A DNA stretch of 20,374 nt from Haemophilus_D parainfluenzae_AD (GTDB taxonomy: Bacteria; Pseudomonadota; Gammaproteobacteria; Enterobacterales; Pasteurellaceae), in NCBI RefSeq assembly GCF_001679325.1, contig NZ_LZMX01000017.1; one strand, given 5' to 3'. Below, in pieces: positions 1 to 8,584 of this stretch (position 1 is its first letter; each line of letters opens with the position of its first letter). Made by a program: the position numbers and the translations under genes. The notes under the pieces are model-generated. The model was not told the origin of the DNA. It made no database searches and saw nothing but the letters and a program-made list of their open reading frames with translations.

Positions 1-196
1 GTTCTCCTTGCCAAAAAGTAAAGGTCACGGATTGATCCATTAATGCTGAAAATGAAATATTCGGATCAAAACTTGATAACATAAGCTCTAACCGAAATGG
101 TTCTGAAAGCCCTTCAGTCAGCTTAAAACTGATCACATCAAAAGTATGTTTTTCACCGGCATCAAGGGTGTAACGGTAGTCAGATTGAACAGCCAT
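1..196 (-). CDS. vgrG: VgrG (TssI) T6SS spike protein, N-terminal part only
   Basis: A reverse-strand reading frame starts with ATG at 196-194 and stays open to the window edge (65 codons), so the gene is cut by the window and not necessarily broken. It is preceded by a good ribosome binding site, AAAGGA, a few bases upstream. The peptide begins MAVQSDYRYTLDAG and contains LTEGLSEPFRLELMLSS near residues 26-42, typical of the VgrG/Rhs-type N-terminal beta domain (gp27-like). VgrG trimers cap the Hcp tube, pierce the target cell and carry effectors loaded by DUF4123 adaptors. The gene is divergent from clpV, with 160 bp between the two starts. The C-terminus, which would show whether it is a specialised (effector-fused) VgrG, is outside the window. 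Confidence 0.88.
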   Translation of the reverse strand, partial: MAVQSDYRYTLDAGEKHTFDVISFKLTEGLSEPFRLELMLSSFDPNISFSALMDQSVTFTFWQGE

Positions 197-209
197 GATT
201 GTCCTTTGT

Positions 210-238
210 TTAACGCGTAAAATATCGCTTAGTATAAT
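210..238 (+). promoter_or_regulatory. Predicted sigma70 promoter for clpV
   Basis: TTAACG (210-215, 4/6 match to TTGACA), a 17-bp spacer and a perfect TATAAT (233-238) read towards clpV. The implied 5' leader is about 110 bases. Its -10 overlaps that of the opposing vgrG promoter. This is a motif match only. Confidence 0.42.
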
Positions 239-259
239 GTAATTTCATCTATTTCTAAA
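231..259 (-). promoter_or_regulatory. Predicted sigma70 promoter for vgrG, sharing its -10 with the clpV promoter
   Basis: On the reverse strand TTTAGA (259-254, 4/6) is followed by a 17-bp spacer and TATACT (236-231, 5/6), reading towards vgrG. The -10 hexamer overlaps the forward TATAAT by four bases, so the two promoters form a near-symmetric divergent pair. The rest of the 160-bp gap (260-341) is very AT-rich with no other motif I can name. Confidence 0.4.
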
Positions 260-356
260 TAGTAAAAATAGTTGTAGTAAATTTCTATATAAAAAAATAA
301 AATACCTAAGTTTATTTATCTTTCAAATGCTTTATTAAACATAAGGATCTCAAATA

Positions 357-2954
357 ATGATCAAAATTAACTTAGCCGCGACATTAGGTGCATTAAATGA
401 CGTTTCTAAATTAATGTTAGAAGAATCTGCCGCTTATGCAATTAGTTGTGGTGAATCGGAAGTGCTTCCAGCCCATTTATTACTCAAATCATTGGAAAAT
501 CCATTCTCAGACGTTCGCTTTATTTTAAATAAACTTAACATTTCTCACGAAGAATTGACTGCACTTTTACTCAGCAAAACGCAAACATCTCACACCAACA
601 TTGACTCTGTACCAAGCTTCTCGCCGTTATTGATTGAAATGTTGCAAGAGGCATGGTTACTCGGATCACTTGAATTTGAACAAACACAAATTCGCAGTGC
701 AAGCATTTTCTTAGCATTGGTATTGAATGCATCGCGCTATTTGCCAACTGCTGTTGCGAGCTACTTAAATCAAATTAACAAAGAAACATTACGCCAATCT
801 TTACTGGTATTTGCTAAAGGCTCCGCTGAATCACAAACCACACAAGAAAATACCGCTACACCTTCAGCCGTACATACAGACCAATCTGATTTAGCACGTT
901 TTGCTGAAAATTTAACGGCTAAAGCCTCTGCAGGTAATATTGATCCCGTTCTCGCTCGTGACAAAGAAATTGATCTCATGATCGATATTCTTTCACGCAG
1001 AAGAAAAAACAATCCGATTGTAGTTGGTGATGCGGGTGTCGGTAAAAGTGCATTAATTGAAGGATTAGCATTACGCATCGTCAATAAACAAGTTCCTCCA
1101 CATTTACAAAATGTTGAACTTTGGAGCCTAGATCTTGCCGCTTTACAATCTGGCGCATCAATCAAAGGGGAATTTGAAAAACGCTTAAAATCGGTGATTG
1201 ATTTTGTAAAAAATAGCACAACGCCAATTGTTCTTTTTATTGATGAAGCCCATACACTTATTGGTGCGGGTGGCAGCGAAGGTGGCAACGATGCAGCCAA
1301 CCTTTTAAAACCGGCTCTTGCTCGAGGTGAGCTTCGCACAATTGCAGCCACGACTTGGTCTGAATATAAAAAATATGTAGAACGCGACCCTGCGCTATCC
1401 CGTCGCTTCCAATTAGTGAAAGTGGACGAACCATCTATTGAAGAAAGTATTGTTATTCTACGTGGTTTAAAACCACTCTACGAAAAAGCGCATGGTGTTT
1501 ATATCACAGGTGAAGCACTTGAAACAGTAACAAAGTTATCTGCGCGTTATATTGCGGCGAAAAAGCTACCGGATAAAGCCATCGATATTTTAGACACGGC
1601 TTGCGCTCGCGTTTCTACAGCAAAAGACACACCACCAAAACGCTTAAGCTACTTAGATAATAAGATCCATGAAATCAATGTTGCCATTGCTGAATTTGAT
1701 CGTGATTATCAGCTAGGTGAAACAGTTGATAGTACAGTGAAAACAAAACTAGAAAATCAACTCACTGAATTAGCCGAAGAAAAAAATGTGCTTTCTTCTC
1801 GATTTGAATCTCAAAAAGCATTAGTGGAAGAAATTTTATCCTTACGGACCAAGCTCTCCGATTCTGAAACAGAATATACCGAAGAAGAACGTCAAGAATT
1901 GATCGCACAATTACAAGCGAAAAAAGCAGAATATGAAGCAATCAAACCTGAAGAATGTTTAATTCATGCTGAAGTGGGAAGCAAACAAATTACTGCGGTA
2001 ATTGCTGATTTGACAGGTATTCCTGTAAATAGCATGACAGGTGATGAACTTACAAAACTCACTGAGCTTCCTGATATTCTTAACGACAACATTAAAGGTC
2101 AATCTCAAGCCATTGAGCAAATTCACAAAAACTTGCTTACTGCTATGGCGGATTTACGCCGTGCCGGCACACCATTGGGCGCATTATTACTTGTTGGACC
2201 AAGTGGTGTGGGTAAAACTGAAACAGCAATTCAAATTGCCGAACATATCTTTGGTGGCAAACAATTCCTGACTACCATTAATATGTCTGAATACCAAGAA
2301 AAACATACTGTTTCACGTTTAATTGGTTCGCCTCCAGGTTATGTGGGCTATGGTGAAGGTGGTTTACTAACTGAAGCTATTCGCCAAAAACCTTATTCTA
2401 TCGTGCTATTAGATGAAGTAGAAAAAGCCCATCCAGATGTGCTTAACTTGTTCTATCAAGCTTTTGATAAAGGCGAACTTGCAGATGGGGAAGGGCGTTT
2501 AATTGACTGTAAAAATATTCTCTTTATGCTCACCTCAAACTGTGGTTTTGATGCTGCAAATGATCAGTTTGCCGTGAAAAGTGATGAAGAGTTGCGTCGT
2601 TCGCTTCTTACATTCTTCAAACCGGCGTTACTGGCTCGCATGCAAATTGTGCAATATCACTATTTAACCACCGATGTAATGCAGCGCATTGTGAAAGCCA
2701 AATTGGCGAAATTAGAGAAATTAATCGCTGAGCGTTATAAAGCGACCGTTACTATCGCAGAAAACATTCTTAAACACATTGAACAACAATGTGAAGCTGA
2801 TACAAATGGTGCACGTTTGGTCGATGCGATTCTTGAAGGGCAACTTTTACCACCACTTTCCTTAGCGTTGCTTCAACGCATCGCTCGTGGTGAGAAAATG
2901 TCAAATATCACAATCAATTTTGAAGAGGGTGAATACCAAGTTGATATTGCGTAA
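357..2954 (+). CDS. clpV: ClpV (TssH), T6SS sheath-disassembling AAA+ ATPase
   Basis: This 865-aa protein has the full ClpV/ClpB layout. It has an N-terminal alpha-helical domain (about residues 1-150, which in the family binds the TssC sheath helix). The first AAA+ module has Walker A GDAGVGKS (224-231) and Walker B FIDEAHT (D296, E297). A charged coiled-coil middle region spans about 435-545. The second AAA+ module has Walker A GPSGVGKT (614-621) and Walker B LLDEVEKAHPD (D686, E687). Both sites look catalytically intact. In the family this cytoplasmic hexamer threads sheath subunits after contraction so the apparatus can be rebuilt. The start is supported by AAGGA at 343-347, nine bases before the ATG. 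Length is normal for ClpV. The neighbouring vgrG and the downstream effector modules argue for ClpV over housekeeping ClpB. Confidence 0.95.
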   Translation: MIKINLAATLGALNDVSKLMLEESAAYAISCGESEVLPAHLLLKSLENPFSDVRFILNKLNISHEELTALLLSKTQTSHTNIDSVPSFSPLLIEMLQEAWLLGSLEFEQTQIRSASIFLALVLNASRYLPTAVASYLNQINKETLRQSLLVFAKGSAESQTTQENTATPSAVHTDQSDLARFAENLTAKASAGNIDPVLARDKEIDLMIDILSRRRKNNPIVVGDAGVGKSALIEGLALRIVNKQVPPHLQNVELWSLDLAALQSGASIKGEFEKRLKSVIDFVKNSTTPIVLFIDEAHTLIGAGGSEGGNDAANLLKPALARGELRTIAATTWSEYKKYVERDPALSRRFQLVKVDEPSIEESIVILRGLKPLYEKAHGVYITGEALETVTKLSARYIAAKKLPDKAIDILDTACARVSTAKDTPPKRLSYLDNKIHEINVAIAEFDRDYQLGETVDSTVKTKLENQLTELAEEKNVLSSRFESQKALVEEILSLRTKLSDSETEYTEEERQELIAQLQAKKAEYEAIKPEECLIHAEVGSKQITAVIADLTGIPVNSMTGDELTKLTELPDILNDNIKGQSQAIEQIHKNLLTAMADLRRAGTPLGALLLVGPSGVGKTETAIQIAEHIFGGKQFLTTINMSEYQEKHTVSRLIGSPPGYVGYGEGGLLTEAIRQKPYSIVLLDEVEKAHPDVLNLFYQAFDKGELADGEGRLIDCKNILFMLTSNCGFDAANDQFAVKSDEELRRSLLTFFKPALLARMQIVQYHYLTTDVMQRIVKAKLAKLEKLIAERYKATVTIAENILKHIEQQCEADTNGARLVDAILEGQLLPPLSLALLQRIARGEKMSNITINFEEGEYQVDIA

Positions 2955-2980
2955 TTCATGATGAAAAACATCTAAGAACT

Positions 2981-3017
2981 TGACCGCACTTTGACTTTCA
3001 TTCACAAAGTGCGGTCA
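2981..3017. terminator. Uptake-sequence hairpin terminator after clpV
   Basis: A perfect 13-bp inverted repeat (2981-2993 with 3005-3017) has an 11-base loop, and each arm contains one uptake core (ACCGCACTT and AAGTGCGGT). A T-rich run follows. It lies between clpV and the first adaptor gene, so module A may be transcribed partly apart from clpV. Paired uptake sequences serving as terminators are well known in Haemophilus. Confidence 0.75.
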
Positions 3018-3047
3018 TCTTTTAGGTTAATTTTTTGAGATTTATTT

Positions 3048-4427
3048 ATGGAAAAATCCCTTTGGCTTGCTACTGCTTATATACAAAAAGCCGAACAATT
3101 AGACCAATTTGTTGCATTAGCCACTTTTGCTACAACTGCTGAGGAATTTGAACAACGTGCACGGGTTCACTTTGCACAAAAAGCCCACTTTCGCTTTCAA
3201 CTTGCACCTATTCCCGCTCACGTATTCTTTCAACGTCATGGACGAACCTATTTACTACATCAGGCATCAACACTCAGAGAAGATGAAATACGCGTAATTC
3301 CTTTAAGTGATGAAATGCCACAGCCTGCTATTGAAGAAAATATTGAATATCTACACTGCCACAAGATCGATAATGTCGAGCCACTCGATGCGCAATTTGA
3401 CCGAATGCCGGCTCTTTTTGCACCCGAGGACATCGCACTGTTATTATGGCCTGACTTTCCTATTCCACCTAATCAATTAGATTTTGAAAAGAGAAATGAA
3501 TCGGCGCACACTCGCAATTCAGCGCCTCAAATCGATAAAAATATGCAGCAACGCCATCTTGAACACTACACGAATGATAGCGATACATCACCTACACTCA
3601 AAGTCTATTTCGTTTTAGATGCCAAAAAAATACCTTTTTTGAATACGCTCTCCTTAAAAGGCAAAATGAAAAGCTTATTTCAAGGGAAATCTGGTGAAGA
3701 TACTGAAAAAGTTGCACCCTATTTAATTGAAGTAATTCGTGATGAAAACCATATTCATACCGGTGAAATGATGGGATTATTCAGCTTAAAATCAGCACAA
3801 CATCATTTTAACTGGGAAGATAACCTCGGTATTTTTATCCATTCCTACGCTGATTTTGAAACGGTCTATCAACATCTACGTAAATTTCCTATGCTACAGG
3901 ATGAACGTGGAAAATGGTTTTTCTTCCGTTTTTACGATCCCAAAGTCTTACATGACTATCTAGCAATAATTGCCAAACGCCCAGCCAAACTAAATAAGTT
4001 TTTTGGTTATGATAACAACATTATTTATGCCTTTGGCTTAGGGCTAGGAAGCCGTTTCTATTACTACACCTTAAAAACCTTGCCCGAAGAAACGCTTCCA
4101 TCTCCAATCGTGATGACTGATTGGGAAATAGACGGATTTAAAACGCATAAGTGGTTAGAAACCAAGGAATATTTAATGGAATATACTCTACAGGAATATC
4201 CGCAACTTTACTCGGAGGAAAATAAACATGAATTATGCCAAAACTTGGAAGAAGGCTATAAAAAAGGTTACACTTACGAAATTTCAATATTGCAGTATGC
4301 TTTAGCCAAACAAAGTGCGGTCAAAAATGGAATAGATTTTATTGCATTAGAAGAACAAGTTACAAAAAACAATACCGCACCACTAGAACGAGCTATCAAA
4401 TTGTGTTCATTGTTAAATATAGAATAA
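3048..4427 (+). CDS. DUF4123 T6SS effector adaptor/chaperone (VasW/Tap-like), module A
   Basis: This 459-aa protein carries a DUF4123 domain at about residues 184-320, opening with LKVYFVLDA and including GLFSLKSAQHHFNW, GIFIHSYADFETVYQHLRKF and KWFFFRFYDP, the usual landmarks. DUF4123 proteins bind a cognate effector and load it onto the VgrG tip. The preceding 180 or so residues (SLWLATAY, FQLAPI, VFFQRHGRTYLL) are not part of that domain and recur in the second adaptor of this window. No signal peptide or membrane segment is seen. The ribosome binding site is weak (GAGA at 3037-3040). The gene lies 18 bp upstream of the VasX-like effector, which is the expected partner. An uptake core sits inside the coding sequence at 4313-4321. 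Confidence 0.85.
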   Translation: MEKSLWLATAYIQKAEQLDQFVALATFATTAEEFEQRARVHFAQKAHFRFQLAPIPAHVFFQRHGRTYLLHQASTLREDEIRVIPLSDEMPQPAIEENIEYLHCHKIDNVEPLDAQFDRMPALFAPEDIALLLWPDFPIPPNQLDFEKRNESAHTRNSAPQIDKNMQQRHLEHYTNDSDTSPTLKVYFVLDAKKIPFLNTLSLKGKMKSLFQGKSGEDTEKVAPYLIEVIRDENHIHTGEMMGLFSLKSAQHHFNWEDNLGIFIHSYADFETVYQHLRKFPMLQDERGKWFFFRFYDPKVLHDYLAIIAKRPAKLNKFFGYDNNIIYAFGLGLGSRFYYYTLKTLPEETLPSPIVMTDWEIDGFKTHKWLETKEYLMEYTLQEYPQLYSEENKHELCQNLEEGYKKGYTYEISILQYALAKQSAVKNGIDFIALEEQVTKNNTAPLERAIKLCSLLNIE

Positions 4428-4445
4428 AAATTAGAGTACTCAACC

Positions 4446-7436
4446 ATGTCTGAAAACAAACAGCTCAAGAAACCGGCAGCAACAGAGGCTGACGGAGTCA
4501 TTGCCCCATGCCAAGAAGGCATTCGGGTTTATCCAACAAGATTCGCCCTGACCGATAAGGCATTTGAAAACATAAAAAGTAAAGGGGAAATGCCACCACT
4601 TCCGAAGAATGCATCTGGCGATGAGAATTATGATGTGCGCCGTTTACGTGATGGTTATGTGTATATTTTAGCGGTGAATGCCGAAGTTAAAGGATGTTTT
4701 GAAATTAGCGCAGAAGCGGCCAATGGTCAGGCTTGGTATATTTACCGCTATCGTTCAAAAGATGTGGATTTTAACCAAGGAAACCAAGCGTTCGGAATAA
4801 ACTACTCCTTTAGTCTATTTAATGATTACGAAGCCGGTTATACAAACAAAGTCATTTTACCAACGCCTTATATTGAGCTTAATAAAGCCATTGAAAGTGC
4901 ATATATGATGTTTACCGATGTAGACCTACCCATGAATTTGCTAAGAAAAATCGAAACCGATCCCTTAGTAAGAAATCATTGGATGCGCAATGTTCAGCTA
5001 AAAAATCCGCAAGGCAACTCAATTAATATGGCCACCTTGCAGCAAACGGTTAAAGACTTTTCGCCACAAACCAAAATGATGACTGACCAGGCATTAACCT
5101 CAAATGCCTATCGCTTTACCCCGATAGGTAAACCGACGGGCTGGGAAGAGATAAAAAATCAACTCATGCATAGCCAAAACGGTGTGATTGTCGCTTTAGA
5201 AGACCCTGTAGGAACAGCAAGAGATTTGTCAGGATATCATTTATATCTAACGGCAGAGCGAGATAACGTATTGGCGAAATATGAATATGCAATCTCGACC
5301 GCAAGAATTCTTGATGCTCACGCACTGCATAAATATAAAGAAGCTGTCAAGTCTGCTCGGGATAGCCTTGAAATGGCGAATGCAGAATTGCGCGACCAGG
5401 ATTTACGGACCATTGAACCGGCCCCTATCAAGTTCTCCCAACTATATCAAAAGGTCTTTTCCGACTCTATTAACTCAGAGCATTTAAAGGCCAATGGCGA
5501 TGCCGATGTACTGAATGTGTTAAAAGCGGAATTACAATTGGAAGATGAGCTACCGGGAGTCAATGCCATTAATAAAATGGCCTATATTCCAACTCGTTTT
5601 GGCACATTCTTTAAGAATGTTGTAAATGCTCATAGCGCTTTTATTGCAACGCACAGCAATAAACTCAGTGCGCTATATGATTTGTATGCCGGTGATCCAG
5701 AAGACCTTGAGGCGGCAAGTGTATGGTGCTGTTACATGCATGGTTTTCTGCATGGATTGGATATTTCACCTTACGGACGTAACGCCTTAATTGCTGCTTT
5801 ACCGATTGAAGATGCGGACGCATATAAAGCCCCGCCTTATGCACAGCAAGCTACGCCGGCGGTGGAGTCTCTGAAAAAATATTTATCGGATTTCACCAAA
5901 GCCTTAGGCGCGCTTGAAAAAGCTGCGAAGACAGGCTATCTCAACATAGCAACCTATGATTTAGTGATAGAACTAGTGATTGATAAAATCTATGTACGCT
6001 ATACCAATAGTAGCCATAAAGGTTATGTTAGACAGCCATTTAGTGTGCCTCAAACTATTCAGGCTACATATCAAGCCAAATTAAACACCAAAGAGATTGA
6101 GAAAATCCTACCGACACATCGAAGCCAAGCCGCGATACCTAAGCATGTAAAAAGACTACAAGAGAACATTCGCTCGCTGAAAGTAGAGTATGCACCAAGA
6201 CAATATGGTTTATTTCAAATCACGGAAGGATTGGCAGGATTAAATAAAGCCTTGAGTGCTTCCGTTGTGTTGGGCTTCTTTGTACCAAACAAAGCGGAAA
6301 CAGAATTAGGAAAACTGGGTAATGACCCGTTTTTAGCCTCTATGCAAGTGATTGCCGGAATGTACGCACCGAAAGGCGGTTTAGAACAACACACTTCCAA
6401 AGCATTAACGGAGCTTGAACAGTTAACCTCTCGCAAGAATCTGCAACAAAGCAAATGGATAAGTTATTTTGAACAAAAAGGTGCCGGTTCGGCATTGACC
6501 CGTATTCGAAATGCGATTATCAACGTCAATACGGGATTGGCCGGGGTCGGTGCGATGTTTGAATTTTTCAACTGGGTGGAGGCCGATTATAAGAGCGATG
6601 AAGTGGGCAAAACCGCAGCCTTATTAAGCATGGGGGGCGGATTAGCCATTGAAGGTGCAATCGGCTCATTAGGTATGTTGGCGGGTTCTTCGACCTTATC
6701 TGCGGGCACCTTAACGTTATTAACCGGGTTGTCTTATGCCACTTTGGGGATTGGTATTGTGCTGATTACCATTGCAATTATTTATAACTATTTTGCCCCG
6801 GAAGATATTGAACTGTGGGCTGAGAATGGTTTTTGGGGTAAGAGTCCTAAATATTGGGGGGAGCCTAATCAGGAGAAGGCGTATGAATGGCTAGTAAAAA
6901 GACCTGAAGTTTTTCAAGATCAGTTTGATAAATCAAAATTTAAATATAATAACAATCTATTAGTTATCAATGATACAGCAGTGCATTTCTATCGTATCGA
7001 AATGCAGCGCTACTTAAAATCTGTAGCTGAGGTAGTTGTCACCTTGGATTCGACTAATCCGCGAAAAATACTGATACACTACCCTGGCATTTATACCGAA
7101 CAAGACGCTAAAGAGATCCGTATTGATAGAATGGAAGGTTATGCCAAAAATGTGAAAAAGGTCTATCCGAGTTATGAAGACTGGCGATTAAGTATTGAGA
7201 AAGAAAAACTTCATACGACAACAACGTTTGAGCAGGAAGGCGTAGCAGGTATAACCATTCATGATGAGCGATTGCCTTATATGAATATCACCACCTATTC
7301 GGAAGATGTTGATGAGGGCGCCATTCCTTATGAGGACTTACTCGCCCTTAGCGTGCAAGTTAGCGTACCGAATTATCAAGGCAATAAATACCGTAAGCAA
7401 TCGAAACTCACTAAACTGACATTGAAAAAACATTAG
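4446..7436 (+). CDS. VasX-like MIX-containing T6SS effector, probable membrane-targeting toxin, module A
   Basis: This 996-aa protein has an N-terminus matching the VasX/MIX secretion-marker region: VYPTR at 28-32 and the core LRDGYVYIL at 67-75 (pattern hRxGhhYhh), then IELNKAIESAYMMF near 140. The middle is mostly helical and charged. The C-terminal half holds hydrophobic glycine/alanine-rich stretches near 600-620, 685-710 and above all 721-781, ending just before DIELWAENGFWGKS. That layout fits the colicin-like pore-forming region of V. cholerae VasX (about 1085 aa). A soluble tail of about 200 residues follows. The expected role is T6SS-delivered disruption of a competitor's inner membrane. 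It lies directly after its likely DUF4123 adaptor, and its TAG stop overlaps the ribosome binding site of imm1. Pore formation is inferred from family and hydrophobicity, not from a named catalytic motif. Confidence 0.82.
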   Translation: MSENKQLKKPAATEADGVIAPCQEGIRVYPTRFALTDKAFENIKSKGEMPPLPKNASGDENYDVRRLRDGYVYILAVNAEVKGCFEISAEAANGQAWYIYRYRSKDVDFNQGNQAFGINYSFSLFNDYEAGYTNKVILPTPYIELNKAIESAYMMFTDVDLPMNLLRKIETDPLVRNHWMRNVQLKNPQGNSINMATLQQTVKDFSPQTKMMTDQALTSNAYRFTPIGKPTGWEEIKNQLMHSQNGVIVALEDPVGTARDLSGYHLYLTAERDNVLAKYEYAISTARILDAHALHKYKEAVKSARDSLEMANAELRDQDLRTIEPAPIKFSQLYQKVFSDSINSEHLKANGDADVLNVLKAELQLEDELPGVNAINKMAYIPTRFGTFFKNVVNAHSAFIATHSNKLSALYDLYAGDPEDLEAASVWCCYMHGFLHGLDISPYGRNALIAALPIEDADAYKAPPYAQQATPAVESLKKYLSDFTKALGALEKAAKTGYLNIATYDLVIELVIDKIYVRYTNSSHKGYVRQPFSVPQTIQATYQAKLNTKEIEKILPTHRSQAAIPKHVKRLQENIRSLKVEYAPRQYGLFQITEGLAGLNKALSASVVLGFFVPNKAETELGKLGNDPFLASMQVIAGMYAPKGGLEQHTSKALTELEQLTSRKNLQQSKWISYFEQKGAGSALTRIRNAIINVNTGLAGVGAMFEFFNWVEADYKSDEVGKTAALLSMGGGLAIEGAIGSLGMLAGSSTLSAGTLTLLTGLSYATLGIGIVLITIAIIYNYFAPEDIELWAENGFWGKSPKYWGEPNQEKAYEWLVKRPEVFQDQFDKSKFKYNNNLLVINDTAVHFYRIEMQRYLKSVAEVVVTLDSTNPRKILIHYPGIYTEQDAKEIRIDRMEGYAKNVKKVYPSYEDWRLSIEKEKLHTTTTFEQEGVAGITIHDERLPYMNITTYSEDVDEGAIPYEDLLALSVQVSVPNYQGNKYRKQSKLTKLTLKKH

Positions 7437-7439
7437 GAG
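7435..7439 (+). promoter_or_regulatory. Ribosome binding site of imm1 overlapping the toxin stop codon
   Basis: AGGAG shares its first two bases with the TAG stop of the toxin gene and lies five bases before the imm1 ATG. Ribosomes finishing the toxin are thus placed to start immunity synthesis. It is the strongest Shine-Dalgarno sequence of the five module A immunity genes; the others have only AAAGAAAAC before ATG. Confidence 0.6.
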
Positions 7440-7444
7440 AAAAC

Positions 7445-8491
7445 ATGGCAGAACAACAGGAAAACAAAGACTGGCTGGATAGACTCGGGGAGTTTTTCAG
7501 TAGGATTTTTATTAACCCAAACAAAGATATTGCCTACTCCATTCGTAAACGGGGCGACGATGAAATTGAAATTCGGGATTCCATTTTTGATGGGTATGCC
7601 CGAGGATTGATTCGGTTTATCTTATTTGCCGGATTTTTGATTATTGGATTTGGCGGGGGAAATAGCTTAGATAAACCATTTGGTTCTCAAATTAGTGACT
7701 TTAAAATGGATTATACTTGGGCATTCAAACCAGATGAACTAATTGCTCCTAATTATAAGGATTATTTAGAACTCTATAAGGAAAAGGGTACATTTGCTTC
7801 AAAAAGGCCATTTGAAACCTATGAAAAATATAGACAACGTTACTTAGGTGAATGGGAAAATGATAGATTCAAATTTATTCTATATTGTACTTGGTTATCT
7901 GTTTTTTTTATTGCTGTGCTATTTGCTTTTTTCCTCCCCCGTCCCCGTGGTTTCCGAGTCAACCGCAAAAAACGGGTGATTTATTGGCAAACCATCTTCG
8001 GCAGTCATGCCATCGCTTTCGTACCGGAACAAGGTGACCCGCTAGGCGGAATCAATTACAGCCGTTTCGGCTTGTATGCGTTTGGTGGTCATGAGCGTTT
8101 TTCATTGCAACTGTGGATTGACGACTACCTTTCCAAACGTCGTGTTACTGCGCTTTTTGGGGTGTATCCTAGCCCAAGCTCTGAACATAATGCCCAAATC
8201 CTGCGTGCTATTCGCGCCTATCTTACGGAAGATAATCCGGAATTTTTAAAGTATGTTGGCAGAGATTTTAAAAACTTCGGCTTAAAATTTAACATTGCTT
8301 TATGTAATGCCTTTGCACTGCGCGTGCCATTTAGTCGCAAAAAAGCCGATCGCGCTATTGAACTGGCACTTGCCGAATGGAATAAGAAAACCCCTAACCA
8401 AAAACAAGGCTGGTTCAACGAACGCCGTGCAACACAGAAAATTATCAATGAACGCCATCTGTGGGAAGAGTTGGATAACGAAGTAAAATAA
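7445..8491 (+). CDS. Putative VasX-type immunity membrane protein, copy 1 (imm1), likely cognate to module A toxin
   Basis: This 348-aa protein has two predicted membrane helices at about 55-72 and 144-164. Arg-rich flanks (RKRGDDE and YARGLIR before the first, RPRGFRVNRKKR after the second) put both termini in the cytoplasm and the 73-143 loop in the periplasm. The C-terminal domain (165-348) is nearly identical in all five module A copies, while the loop and second helix are the most divergent of the set. It sits eight bases after the toxin stop with a coupled ribosome binding site, so it is the best candidate for cognate immunity. By analogy TsiV2 of V. cholerae is an inner-membrane protein protecting against VasX. 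I do not recognise the family with certainty; the cytoplasmic part may be what Pfam names DUF6708 (unverified). Confidence 0.72.
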   Translation: MAEQQENKDWLDRLGEFFSRIFINPNKDIAYSIRKRGDDEIEIRDSIFDGYARGLIRFILFAGFLIIGFGGGNSLDKPFGSQISDFKMDYTWAFKPDELIAPNYKDYLELYKEKGTFASKRPFETYEKYRQRYLGEWENDRFKFILYCTWLSVFFIAVLFAFFLPRPRGFRVNRKKRVIYWQTIFGSHAIAFVPEQGDPLGGINYSRFGLYAFGGHERFSLQLWIDDYLSKRRVTALFGVYPSPSSEHNAQILRAIRAYLTEDNPEFLKYVGRDFKNFGLKFNIALCNAFALRVPFSRKKADRAIELALAEWNKKTPNQKQGWFNERRATQKIINERHLWEELDNEVK

Positions 8492-8503
8492 CCAATTTAA
8501 AAC

Positions 8504-8561
8504 AAAGTGCGGTAAAATTTTTCAATGTTTTTTAAAATATTTGGAAAATTAACCGCACTTT
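8504..8561. terminator. Paired-uptake-sequence hairpin between imm1 and imm2
   Basis: AAAGTGCGGT (8504-8513) pairs with ACCGCACTTT (8552-8561), and AT-rich inner arms extend the stem imperfectly. A T-rich stretch follows. It is identical to the next spacer. Confidence 0.6.
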
Positions 8562-8584
8562 TATTTGAGATGAATAAAGAAAAC

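Noticed and set aside
770..1351. Reverse-strand 193-codon open frame inside clpV
   Set aside because: It lies wholly inside a strongly conserved coding region in another frame, has no recognisable domain and no supported start. It is a shadow frame.
357..2954. Housekeeping ClpB as the identity of the ATPase
   Set aside because: The divergent vgrG, the downstream T6SS effector modules and the N-terminal region fit ClpV better.
8525..8584. 20-residue N-terminal extension of imm2 (and the same for imm3 at 9638-9697)
   Set aside because: The extra codons lie inside the intergenic hairpin, and imm1, imm4 and imm5 lack a matching upstream in-frame start, so the MAEQ start is preferred.
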